Origin: Rodentibacter myodis
GTDB taxonomy: Bacteria > Pseudomonadota > Gammaproteobacteria > Enterobacterales > Pasteurellaceae
Assembly (NCBI RefSeq): GCF_001999305.1
Contig: NZ_MLHQ01000010.1
Coordinates: 124,001 to 188,000, forward strand
DNA: 64,000 bases
Direction of reading: 5' to 3'
Part shown: piece after piece, positions 21,582 through 29,487 of the stretch
Numbering within the stretch: position 1 is the stretch's first letter
Layout: every line of letters starts with the position of its first letter
Notes under the pieces: generated by a model
What the model was told of the DNA's origin: nothing
Database searches by the model: none
The model's input: the letters and a program-made list of their open reading frames with translations, nothing else
Position numbers and translations under genes: made by a program

Positions 21582-22357
21582 TGGCTTGCCTCCGTATATT
21601 GCGCATCTTGCATTGTGCCTTGTTGATATTGCTCGGCAAGCGCTTTAACCCGTGCAAGCTCTGCGGCCCCGATAATTTGACGTTGTTCTTTTGTCAATGC
21701 CGTCCAGTGTTTCTGAAAGGCTTCAACACCTTGAGGGGCAATATTTTCAAGGGCAGAAACCAACATTTCATAATCCTGATGTGAACTATCACCACTCGTT
21801 GCAGATTTTTGGGTAGGCGGTACGTTTTTTTGATTTTCAGTTTGTTGGTTTTCAGTAATACGCTCTGCTTCGTCCGGTTCGTAAATTCCGGAAAGACTGA
21901 ACGCAACCCTTGCACATTGAATAGCTGCTTTGTGACGGAGCATACGTTTTGGGTATTTATTCCACGGGTCAGTATTACGCTTACATTCGTCCAAATATTC
22001 GGTGACGATAGTGGGGCGTTGGCGATCTTTGCGGTAGATTTTGCAAGTGCAACTTTCGTTATCTTGTTCAAATTCGATACCGTCAAATTGAGGATGTTTA
22101 TTGATGATGGCGTACCAGCCATCCACGCCAACAATTGGGATAATCCCTCCACCCTTTGCAGGAAAGGCGTAGATTTCATTTGTCCAAGGGTTCAGCTCAT
22201 ATTGATTGGCTACGACCAAAAGGGCTGTCATTTGGTCGGCGGTAACGTTTTGCCCTTTAAATGCAGTTGCCGTTAAGGTTTGGGCAAGGTTTTCACTTGA
22301 TCCCATTTCAAAACGCTCGGCAAGTTTATGGGTTAAAGTTTGGAGTGCGGTTGTCAT
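21578..22357 (-). CDS. bet: Bet/RecT-type single-strand annealing protein
   Basis: 259 aa. The Bet signature ADQMTALLVVANQYELNPWT, IVGVDGWYAIINKHPQF and WNKYPKRMLRHKAAIQCARV are all present, with a variable Gln-rich C-terminal tail. It anneals single strands produced by the neighbouring exonuclease. Good SD context; intact. Confidence 0.94.
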   Translation of the reverse strand: MTTALQTLTHKLAERFEMGSSENLAQTLTATAFKGQNVTADQMTALLVVANQYELNPWTNEIYAFPAKGGGIIPIVGVDGWYAIINKHPQFDGIEFEQDNESCTCKIYRKDRQRPTIVTEYLDECKRNTDPWNKYPKRMLRHKAAIQCARVAFSLSGIYEPDEAERITENQQTENQKNVPPTQKSATSGDSSHQDYEMLVSALENIAPQGVEAFQKHWTALTKEQRQIIGAAELARVKALAEQYQQGTMQDAQYTEASQ

Positions 22358-22365
22358 TTTTCACC

Positions 22366-22647
22366 TCAATCAGGATAGTATTCATTTTCTTGGGATTTGA
22401 GAAAATCGGTGGCAAGTTTTTCTATTGCCTTATCTCTCAGTTCGTTATAATTCGCATCGCTACCAATAGCGAGCTAAAAGTTATCATCAGTACCCAGTAA
22501 TTCGGTGAGTTCATCAAAATAATCACTTTCTTTACCGGAATCTTTTAAATCCTTATCGATATTTTCCTTTTGTTCCTCAAGAGCTAAATCCCAAGCAGCA
22601 AGGCTGTCTAAGTGTTCTTGATGGGCTGTGGCAAGGTGAGGGTTCAT
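22366..22647 (-). pseudogene. Hypothetical early ORF with in-frame amber codon
   Basis: 94 codons with TAG at 22476-22474 (codon 58). The first part reads MNPHLATAHQEHLDSLAAWD to LGTDDNF. The same frame continues LAIGSDANYNELRDKAIEKL to ENEYYPD and TGA. Its start overlaps the stop of the upstream membrane protein gene (ATGA), and both halves have coding character. It may be a nonsense mutation, or TAG may be read through. Confidence 0.6.
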
Positions 22648-22979
22648 TTTTTCACTCCTAAAGTGAGGTCAATTTCTGCTTGTTTCTGTGCGGTGTAGTG
22701 GAGGAGTTCCTGTTCCACTTGTGGGGTTAAATTAGGCGGTAAACAAAGTCCGTTTTCATATACACCGCCTTTCAGTTCACAGCGGGTTTCATGGCTGATT
22801 TGTTCGCTGAGCTCGTGATTGTGCCAGTCTGTCGGGTTAGCGTAGGCAGGACGAAAAGCGATTAAAATCATCACAGCCAGTAATGCGCCTACGGCAAGCC
22901 AACCGGCAGTACCTTTTAGAAAGTCTGTGAAGCTATTTTTTTCTTGGAAGAAAGCGTTTTTAGCGCGTTTTGGTTTCAT
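22644..22979 (-). CDS. Single-span membrane protein
   Basis: 111 aa. A basic N terminus (MKPKRAKNAFFQEKN) is followed by one span (WLAVGALLAVMILIAFRPAYA), and an exported domain with two Cys (TRCELKGGVYENGLCLPP). The pattern resembles small exported phage proteins. Function unknown. It lies between the methylase and the amber-interrupted ORF. Confidence 0.65.
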   Translation of the reverse strand: MKPKRAKNAFFQEKNSFTDFLKGTAGWLAVGALLAVMILIAFRPAYANPTDWHNHELSEQISHETRCELKGGVYENGLCLPPNLTPQVEQELLHYTAQKQAEIDLTLGVKK

Positions 22980-22988
22980 TTTGTTTCC

Positions 22989-23729
22989 TTATTGGATATT
23001 GAGCATTTGTTCTTTTGCTGTTTTGCAGCTATCTTTTTTAATTTCAAAACCATAAGAAGGGCGGTTGAGTTCGCGAGCGGCGCGAAGTGTGGAGGCGCTT
23101 CCTGCAACCGGATCAATCACAACATCTCCTTCATCAGTAAAGATTTCAATAAGACGCTTTAAGACTGCGACCGGCTTTTGGGTTGGGTGTAGTTTGGGGA
23201 TTTCTTTTCTGTTATCTTTTTCCCACTGGAACCAGTTTTTGATCATCTTGCCGTTGTTGTTAAATTTAGGCAGTTTGTCACGGTATAAAATCAAGGCATA
23301 TTCCGTTGCACCGACCACTTTCATATTGGCTTTTAGCACTTGTGGTGATGATGATTTGATAAAAACCGAAGGGATGTGATTTTCAAAACCGTGCTGTTTG
23401 GCATAATCAATGACCATTGGGATTTGCTGGAATGCGCAAAACACAATCATACAAGGCGCTTTCCCCCGCTCTTTGGGTTCTTTAATCAGCATTTTTGAGC
23501 AAAAGTGCATAAATTCGGCAATGCGAAAATCCTTGTCGGTGTCAAAAAAGCTGCTGTTGGCTTTGTCGCTTTCACCGTTTTTATTATTGCCATCTACATA
23601 CCATTCAGGGCTTGAGGCATAGGCGTTATTGCCTAGGTTGTAGGGGATGTCAGCAATCACAAGTTGCGCCTTAGGGATGTGGTAGCGTTTGTAATTTTGG
23701 AAATGATCGTTAAATAATTCGGTTTTCAT
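22989..23729 (-). CDS. DNA methyltransferase, beta-class (N6-adenine/N4-cytosine), orphan
   Basis: 246 aa. The catalytic motif IV is VIADIPYNLGNNA (DxPY with Ile), placed before the AdoMet motif I (VVIDPVAGSASTLRAAREL), which gives the beta order. KLHPTQKPVAVLKRLIEIFT is the standard motif preceding motif I. There is no restriction gene next to it. It probably protects phage DNA. The DIPY in place of DPPY is unusual but occurs in phage enzymes. Confidence 0.88.
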   Translation of the reverse strand: MKTELFNDHFQNYKRYHIPKAQLVIADIPYNLGNNAYASSPEWYVDGNNKNGESDKANSSFFDTDKDFRIAEFMHFCSKMLIKEPKERGKAPCMIVFCAFQQIPMVIDYAKQHGFENHIPSVFIKSSSPQVLKANMKVVGATEYALILYRDKLPKFNNNGKMIKNWFQWEKDNRKEIPKLHPTQKPVAVLKRLIEIFTDEGDVVIDPVAGSASTLRAARELNRPSYGFEIKKDSCKTAKEQMLNIQ

Positions 23730-23828
23730 TTTGTTTCCTTTTTAGTCGATTTACTGAATTTAGGGTGCAGACAACCGCCACACGATTTTCACAGGGAAAA
23801 GTGCGGTCGGTTTTGGTTAAGTTTTAAA

Positions 23829-24491
23829 TTACTTGGTAGTTATTGGATTTTGGGTCGTAATTGTTGAGATGTGTTTTAGCACCCGCCAATTACTCTCATA
23901 GTCGTATTGAAAATCAGCCGTGAGGCGTTTCAGGAGCTTGTGAACTTCCCGAATGGTGTGTCTATATTCATAGGCTTGCCCGTAAATTGCACCGGAAAAA
24001 TTTGAACCGATCGTTTCCATTGCTGGGTAAATCATTCGGCAGGTTTCCGTGCCGCGCAGAGCGATAAACCATATCCACGGTAATAACTGAAGCTCGTGTT
24101 CGGTAAATTCAAACGTGAATTTCTTTTCAGGTTCGGGCAAAGCAAGCTGTTTCGGTTGATTTTTACTAATCAAGATTTTTTCGATTTGTTCGTCGCACCA
24201 AATAGCAAATTCAACATTTAGCCAACGGGCGAAAGCAACTGCCAATCTGCGGCGTAGCCAAGTGCCTTGTTGAGATAAATCTTTACCACCTTTGATTGTT
24301 TTTACGAAGTGGGATTTTCTCACTTCGGCTTTTTCACAAAGAGCATTGATATATTCTTCTGTGCTTGGTAAACGTAACCAGTCAATCGGTTTTTTGTTGA
24401 AATGAGCGGCGATTGCAGTTGCATTAAGAAATGCGTCATCTTGGAAGAAAACTTGAGTACCATTGTAATCGGCAGAAATGATATTAGTCAT
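23829..24491 (-). CDS. KilA-N antirepressor
   Basis: 220 aa. The KilA-N domain covers residues 1-110 (DDAFLNATAIAAHFNKKPID, then KGGKDLSQQGTWLRRRLAVA, FARWLNVEFAIWCDEQI). The C-terminal domain (EHELQLLPWIWFIA..., FSGAIYGQAYEYRHTIREVH) resembles that of the KilA-N protein at 29488. The ribosome-binding site lies inside the pairing target of C4 module 2. Confidence 0.88.
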   Translation of the reverse strand: MTNIISADYNGTQVFFQDDAFLNATAIAAHFNKKPIDWLRLPSTEEYINALCEKAEVRKSHFVKTIKGGKDLSQQGTWLRRRLAVAFARWLNVEFAIWCDEQIEKILISKNQPKQLALPEPEKKFTFEFTEHELQLLPWIWFIALRGTETCRMIYPAMETIGSNFSGAIYGQAYEYRHTIREVHKLLKRLTADFQYDYESNWRVLKHISTITTQNPITTK

Positions 24492-24549
24492 TTTGATCGT
24501 CCTTTGAGATAAGCTTTAACACTCACCACCGCAGAGACCAATCATTGGT

Positions 24550-24623
24550 GGTGAACTGAACGGAATTGGTCTTACCGCTCTCAAAGGTTCACGGCGTCCT
24601 TTCGGACTTCCATTCAGCTCACC
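24550..24623 (-). ncRNA. C4-like antisense RNA, module 2 (KilA-N)
   Basis: On the minus strand GGTGAGCTGAA (24623-24613) and TTCAGTTCACC (24560-24550) close a 74-nt RNA with a GAAA-capped hairpin (GTCCGAAAGGAC). Inside, CCTTTGAG (24587-24580) is complementary to CTCAAAGG over the KilA-N ribosome-binding site (24508-24501), and AGACCAAT (24571-24564) to ATTGGTCT (24542-24535). A second copy of both target words lies upstream (24739-24732 and 24721-24714). The architecture is that of module 1. Confidence 0.8.
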
Positions 24624-24678
24624 ATAGAGAACTTTTTCAGAAATTTCTGAAAAAGGTTGATTTGCTGTTTTGCAGATA

Positions 24679-24702
24679 TAAAAAAACACGCTTTGAGGCG
24701 TG
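24679..24702 (-). terminator. Attenuator terminator ahead of C4 module 2
   Basis: CACGC/GCGTG stem, 6-nt loop, seven T on the minus strand, between the upstream target copy and the C4-like RNA. Confidence 0.85.
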
Positions 24703-24765
24703 CTATCATCCGCCCTTTGAGATATTTCAGGAGACCAATCCCGACTTCCGTGTGGAAGTGTTTGA

Positions 24766-24794
24766 ATTATAGAGCGGTTATTTTTATTTGTAAA
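24766..24794 (-). promoter_or_regulatory. Promoter of C4 module 2
   Basis: Minus strand: -35 TTTACA (24794-24789), 17-bp spacer, -10 TATAAT (24771-24766), starting directly at the stop codon of hicA. Confidence 0.8.
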
Positions 24795-24992
24795 CTAGAA
24801 TTTAAAATCAATTCCTGCTTGTTTTAAAATCCCATTGGCGGTATGTCTATTTTTGATAGTATAAGCCACAGGAAAGGTGTCATTAACTAGGGGACTAAAC
24901 CAAATTTCGTGGCTGCCTTTTCCTTGTCTATATAAATAGCAACCTTGCTGTTTTAACACTTTGATGAGCCGATCGTAGTAGCCACTTCCCAT
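24795..24992 (-). CDS. hicA: HicA-type mRNA interferase toxin
   Basis: 65 aa from the ATG at 24992. The HicA core is KVLKQQGCYLYRQGKGSHEI with the catalytic His of the G-S-H motif, and the C terminus KNRHTANGILKQAGIDF. It is a dsRBD-fold toxin that cuts mRNA. It starts 1 nt after the hicB stop, in the antitoxin-first order. Confidence 0.88.
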   Translation of the reverse strand: MGSGYYDRLIKVLKQQGCYLYRQGKGSHEIWFSPLVNDTFPVAYTIKNRHTANGILKQAGIDFKF

Positions 24993-24993
24993 T

Positions 24994-25266
24994 TTACATC
25001 TCCAAGCGTTGATGTTCTGTGTGACTTTCTGTTTGAATAAACGAAATTCGGATATTATCGCTTTCTTTACCGTACCCTTGTAATTCGTGCATTTCAGGGG
25101 CAATTTCCCAAACACGTTCTTGGAGTTCTTCGTAAGTTCTGCCCTCTGTAACAAGGCGTAACTTATCGCAAGTTCCAATCCAAGACGGGACATTGTCTTC
25201 AACATCGTACATCACTTCTACAAGATAAGGGGGATTGATACGATCTAATCGATTTTTTACTGACAT
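24994..25266 (-). CDS. hicB: HicB-like antitoxin (DUF1902)
   Basis: 90 aa from the ATG at 25266, preceded by AGAGGA. The partial RNase-H fold is seen as YLVEVMYDVEDNVPSWIGTC then LVTEGRTYEELQERVWEIAP, the DUF1902 pattern. It neutralises the HicA encoded next. The reading frame is open further upstream to about 25485, because a degenerate ORF is fused in frame; the internal SD and ATG make 25266 the best start. Confidence 0.82.
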   Translation of the reverse strand: MSVKNRLDRINPPYLVEVMYDVEDNVPSWIGTCDKLRLVTEGRTYEELQERVWEIAPEMHELQGYGKESDNIRISFIQTESHTEHQRLEM

Positions 25267-25658
25267 AAATAAATCCTCTATGGTTCTGCCAAAATATTCA
25301 CCCGCTTTGGATAAGGCTTTTATGTACCAGTGTGAAAAGGTTCGTACTTGATATGCCGCATTGCGTAAGACATCACTCTCAACATCGGTTAATTCGCTAT
25401 AAGAGGTAACTAAGTTGCCTACAGCGTGAAAATGAATCACTGCACCAATTTCAGATTGCCCTATAATTCCAGAGGTTATATCGTGTTTATCACCGATGAC
25501 ATTTGGAATACCTTTTCATCTACAAAATAACGATGTGATGTTGGGAAAAAATCATAAAAAATGGTGGTTAAATCTGATTTAGAAAAAAATAATTCGTCAT
25601 TTTTTAAGATAAATCGTAACGGGAATTGTCCAAATTGTGCTGTGAATATTGATTTCAT
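25267..25658 (-). pseudogene. Frameshifted hypothetical ORF upstream of hicB
   Basis: The ATG at 25658 opens a 60-codon frame (MKSIFTAQFGQFPLRFILKN to KVFQ). One base later near 25500 the frame continues VIGDKHDITSGIIGQSEIGA then NLVTSYSELTDVESDVLRNA and FGRTIEDLF, running in frame into hicB. Coding character on both sides suggests a single-base loss. Family not recognised. Confidence 0.5.
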
Positions 25659-25677
25659 TCTATTTTCCGCTCAATAT

Positions 25678-25702
25678 AAAAAAAGCCTACATTACTGTAA
25701 GC
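25678..25702 (-). terminator. Terminator/attenuator after the 25.78-kb promoter
   Basis: GCTTACA/TGTAGGC (one G-T pair) with a 4-nt loop and seven T on the minus strand. It lies about 55 nt after the promoter at 25756-25784 and 20 nt before the next start codon, so the promoter may mainly make a short RNA. Confidence 0.65.
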
Positions 25703-25755
25703 CACTGCGTATTATTCTATTTTTTAATTAACGACTTTCTGTTGAAAGTGGGAGT

Positions 25756-25784
25756 AGTTTAGAACAAAGGGCGGTGGGTGTCAA
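25756..25784 (-). promoter_or_regulatory. Leftward early promoter with shared operator-like spacer
   Basis: Minus strand: -35 TTGACA (25784-25779), 17-bp spacer, -10 TAAACT (25761-25756). The -35 plus spacer start TTGACACCCACCGCCCTTT is the same as at the module 1 promoter, though the flanks differ. Confidence 0.75.
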
Positions 25785-25899
25785 TATTTCTGCGACTTAT
25801 TTATCCACGCTCGCCAACGTGGTACACTTGCTTTGCGATCACAAGTAAAAAGGGCGACAAAAAGTGTTGCATAATTTTTTTACTTAATTTGAGGTGACT

Positions 25900-26718
25900 A
25901 TGTTTAGTTTTATTTTAAATTGTGTTAAACAAAACCATAATAAGGTGATTAAATTCTTCCAGGGTTTTTTAGCTGTTCTTGTATGTTTAGTTGGGGGGCT
26001 TGTTATTTTCAGTGAAATCTACGGTATTCCAGAAACAAAAATACAAGAATGGATTAAAGGCATTAATGTTTTTGTAATCATTATTAGTGTCGCTGTATTA
26101 CTTATGTTATTTATTTCTTATTTATCCCCCAATGACTATAGCGATGACGAACACGTTATTTCTGGTAAATCAATATTAGATATTGTTGATAATATGGAAG
26201 AAGCAATGGAAGAAACAGAAGAAGAAAAATTGCAAACATATGCTGAATATAAAACACAATGGACAACATCTCGAATTCTGAGTGCTATCAAGCAGCAGGA
26301 AAAGAAATCTATAATTAACTTGTTATTAGGTATTGTATTTAGCTTAACAGGTGCGCTTGTATTACTTTATCTGGCTCATTCTTTTAATTTTTCACCTAAG
26401 GATACGTTAGATTTTATTTCTAATTTCTTACCTAGGTTATCTTTTGTGCTGCTTATCGAAACTTTTGCTTATTTCTTTTTGCGATTATACAAAGATAATT
26501 TACAAGAAATAAAATATTGGAATGATGAACTAACAGCTATTGAACATCGTGTATTAGCTTTAAATCTGGCATTAAGAAAAAATGATGAGACTTTATGTCA
26601 AGATATTCTTAAAAGTTTTTCAAAATTTGAAAAAATAAATCATCAAATAGATAGTAGGGATAATTTAATCATTTCTCCTGATTATCTAATAAAGATAATT
26701 AAATTGATAAAGAAATAG
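25900..26718 (+). CDS. Four-span membrane protein, rightward accessory gene
   Basis: 272 aa from the ATG at 25900 (GAGGTG upstream). Hydrophobic spans are at about 20-40 (GFLAVLVCLVGGLVIFSEIY), 53-73, 140-163 (LLLGIVFSLTGALVLLYLAH) and 178-198. A Glu-rich helix (EEAMEETEEEKLQ) lies between spans 2 and 3, and a charged C-terminal tail follows. AT-rich and opposed to the leftward operon, it has the profile of a lysogeny-expressed exclusion or abortive-infection gene; this is inference. No family recognised. Confidence 0.7.
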   Translation: MFSFILNCVKQNHNKVIKFFQGFLAVLVCLVGGLVIFSEIYGIPETKIQEWIKGINVFVIIISVAVLLMLFISYLSPNDYSDDEHVISGKSILDIVDNMEEAMEETEEEKLQTYAEYKTQWTTSRILSAIKQQEKKSIINLLLGIVFSLTGALVLLYLAHSFNFSPKDTLDFISNFLPRLSFVLLIETFAYFFLRLYKDNLQEIKYWNDELTAIEHRVLALNLALRKNDETLCQDILKSFSKFEKINHQIDSRDNLIISPDYLIKIIKLIKK

Positions 26719-26846
26719 CTATCTTTTAAATGTAAAAATCAATATTAATGCAAAAATGATTGTGATTGTTGAAATAATGATCATTATAATTTTCTCCATA
26801 AAAAAGCCAACCTGTTACAGTGGGCGAATAATCTAATAAGGCGTTA

Positions 26847-27188
26847 TTAGTAAACGGTTAGTATTAAATCAGGAAAAGTTACTGTTTCATCAATTAACTC
26901 TTTAGCTGTTTTTTCTATACCGATACCCGAATACTCATCTCTTACGATGAATTTCTGATTTAAATCAATCTCACCATACATTTTTTCTTTTAAAATTCTT
27001 TCACGATCTTGCTCATCAAAGAATTCGTGAACAATCTCTTCTACTGTATGTCCGGCATATATTTCCGTATCTTCGTCAATCCAAAATACTTTTTGTATTT
27101 TTTGAATATCTTTTATTGCATTGTCTATGCAATCAGCTAGGCTTCCATATCGAACTGGGTACGGGGCAAAAGTGCGGTCGTTTTGCAA
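26847..27188 (-). CDS. Hypothetical early protein, probably missing its N terminus
   Basis: Open frame of 113 codons, but no ATG with a ribosome-binding site at the start (first codon TTG). Recognisable body: YGSLADCIDNAIKDIQKIQK, DTEIYAGHTVEEIVHEFF, MYGEIDLNQKFIVRDE. The first ~12 codons overlap the portal fragment in another frame, so the native start was probably lost at the joint near 27,150-27,180. Function unknown. Confidence 0.55.
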   Translation of the reverse strand: MQNDRTFAPYPVRYGSLADCIDNAIKDIQKIQKVFWIDEDTEIYAGHTVEEIVHEFFDEQDRERILKEKMYGEIDLNQKFIVRDEYSGIGIEKTAKELIDETVTFPDLILTVY

Positions 27189-27427
27189 GTAGAAAGTAAA
27201 ATATTTTTCTTCACGGTGATCGCACTTTGATGATGAGATGACGCATTAATCGCCTTGGCGAGATAAGTCAAATTAATGGGTGGATAATAATATTTTTGAT
27301 ACATCGCCACCGGCTCAAAGTAATTGAGGATTTCCGCCCGGTCAAGCACCGGAATGGGTTCGCCAAAACTAAAGGCTTCCGCTTTTGGATGAGAAAGTGC
27401 GGTCATTTTTTTACGTGATTTTTTCAT
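27137..27427 (-). pseudogene. Q: Portal protein, P2 gpQ-like, truncated
   Basis: Only the first ~90 of about 340 residues remain. FSFGEPIPVLDRAEILNYFE, YYPPINLTYLAKAINASSHH and VKKNILLSTCKTTALL match the start of P2-type portals. After PRTQF the frame runs into unrelated sequence and stops (DMEA). Without a portal no DNA packaging is possible. It begins 10 nt after the terminase stop as in P2. Confidence 0.85.
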
Positions 27428-27436
27428 TTATTTGTC

Positions 27437-29202
27437 CTATTCAAAAGTAAAAATCGTGGCTTGATTGCCGGCAATATCAGCGCCAAAGCCGTAAGGTACA
27501 TTTAAAATGCAGTTCATAATCGCCCACGATAAATCGCCGTGGCTTGCTTCTTCCGAACGGTCGGAAACGTAAGTAATTCTGCTCGTGCCGGTGGTGCGTT
27601 TTTTCACGGTCATAAAACTGGTGATAATTTCTTTGCCGTCAAATTTCAGGCGGCGTTTCTGAATAAGGTTTTGGGTTTTTAGCACCATTTCGTTTTTTAG
27701 CTCTGCGTTATAGTCCAGCCCTTGTGCCATTGGGTAAAATTTTCTTACCTCTTGATACACGCCCGACCCCATTTCCGTTTTATCAATCACAATGCGGGTG
27801 ACGTTGTAATCATCACAAAATTGCTTAATCCGCCCTGCTTGGGTTTCATAATCCATTCCGTGAAAGGTTTGCCAATGCAGCACCCGATAATCCCCGCCTT
27901 CTACTTTTGGCGGGGCGACAAGGGCAAGGCGGCACGGTCGCCGGTAAAGGCAGGATCATAGCCCAACCACACCTCACGATTGCCAAAGGGACGCGCCCAA
28001 AATGGCTTGTAATCTTCCCATTCCTCAAGGCTATCCACCTGACATAACTGCAAATCGGCAAATTTAAAGGCGGCACTGTTATCATCGGCAAATTGACATA
28101 AAAATAACTGCTCAAATTCTTCCTTGCTATTTTCCGCAATCAAATCATCAATATTAAACAGATTGCACCCACCTTCCATTGCATCGTAAATGCTCACAAT
28201 TTGTTTCCATTGGCGATCAGCACAGAGCTTGCCGGCACGTAAATTTTCGTGAGAAATATCAATATCAACCTTTTCAGTTTTTGCACGGTTGCGATTAAAG
28301 GCTTTGCCGGAAAAGAACGCATAGGCAGGGTGGGCAATGGTTGTGGGCGTAGAAAAATAGGTTTGGCGATACATCTTTTGCGCCGCCATACCGCTTGCCA
28401 CTTTGCGCATCACATCAAATTTTGGCACCCAAAAGATTTCGTCAAAATACAAATTGCCGTGGTAGGATTGCGCCGTAGCGGAATTCGTCCCCAGAAAAAT
28501 CAACTCTGCCCCATTTGGCAGTTTGATCGTTTCTCCTTTCAAATCCACATCGGCGGTTTGTTTGGCATAATTGACGATATAAGAGCGAAATTGCAATGCC
28601 TGCTTTTTACTGGCGGAAATAAAAATTTGGTTATGACCGGTTGTTAAGGCATCCACAAAGGCTTCGTGGGCAAAATAATAAGTCGCCCCAATCTGACGAC
28701 TTTTCAAAATATTGCGAATGCGATGTTGCTTGGCTCTATGCCACACCCGTTGATAATCAAACATTCCTTCAAGAAAGCCATTAATCAACAATTCTTCTTG
28801 TTCTTGGCTAATTGCATTTGGCTCGGCTTTCTTGCGTTCGCCTTTGTTGCGATTGGCAAGTTTCGGGTTTAAATCCACTTCATTGCCTTCGCCAAAGGAA
28901 TATTTTTTCACTCGTGCCATACGTTCCATTTGGCGACCGAGTAAATCAATTTCTTTGTAATCTGCCCCGCTCTTATTTTCTTTCAGAATGAGCAAATTCA
29001 AACGGCTTTCAAGTGTTAGTTCGACACGCCCGACCGGTGCAAAATCGTCCCATTTTTCGCGCTCTTTCCAACTGGAAATAGTAGAAGTTGGAATGTTAAG
29101 TTGGCGCGCAATTTCAGCGATTTTATAACCGCTAAAATACATCACTTGCGCTTGGCGTTTGGTGTCTGCCGTGGTTTCTTGATTATGTTCCAGTTTATCC
29201 AT
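27437..29202 (-). pseudogene. P: Terminase ATPase subunit, P2 gpP-like, frameshifted
   Basis: From the ATG at 29202, residues 1-430 include an HTH (YKIAEIARQLNIPTSTISSW), the ATPase motif LKSRQIGATYYFAHE and Walker B LYFDEIFW, and the nuclease opening WLGYDPAFTGDRAAL. At about 27,925 the frame is lost (LPLSPRQK then stop), while one base on it continues LVAPPKVEGGDYRVLHWQTF, VIDKTEMGSGVYQE and HGDLSWAIMNCILNVPYG. One G appears missing at TTGCCC. Packaging activity is therefore lost. Confidence 0.88.
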
Positions 29203-29233
29203 ATACAAATCTCAATCTGTTAAATTCTAGTTC

Positions 29234-29262
29234 TTGACATACGCCTATTTCAAGGGTAGGAT
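29234..29262 (+). promoter_or_regulatory. Promoter of C4 module 3
   Basis: -35 TTGACA (29234-29239), 17-bp spacer, -10 TAGGAT (29257-29262), followed by a copy of the downstream target (TCTCAAAAGCCTTATGTTCA, 29274-29293) and a weak hairpin with seven T (29302-29326). Confidence 0.75.
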
Positions 29263-29370
29263 TTGCTTCAAGGTCTCAAAAGCCTTATGTTCAACGGTAA
29301 TTCACCCCGTCAGCGTGATTTTTTTGTATCCGCAAAAAAGTGCGGTCAAAAATAAATATTTTTTTTCAAT

Positions 29371-29448
29371 GGTCGGCAGTGCGAAGAATAAAACACCCGC
29401 AAGGGAAATAATTCCGCCTGATTGAACACAGGTTTTGAGCTGCCGACC
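29371..29448 (+). ncRNA. C4-like antisense RNA, module 3 (KilA-N)
   Basis: GGTCGGCAG (29371-29379) and CTGCCGACC (29440-29448) form a perfect 9-bp closing stem around a GCAA-capped hairpin (CCCGCAAGGG). TGAAC..TTTTGAG (29423-29439) is complementary to CTCAAAA (29469-29475) and GTTCA (29482-29486), which flank the GGAAA ribosome-binding site of the KilA-N gene. A hairpin CCCGAATATCGGG follows directly. Same plan as modules 1 and 2, on the opposite strand. Confidence 0.8.
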
Positions 29449-29487
29449 GCCCGAATATCGGGATTTCTCTCAAAAGGAAATGTTCAA

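Noticed and set aside
26719..26799. 26-codon hydrophobic ORF on the minus strand after the membrane protein gene
   Set aside because: No ribosome-binding site, starts directly after a T-run, and AT-rich sequence makes such hydrophobic ORFs by chance.
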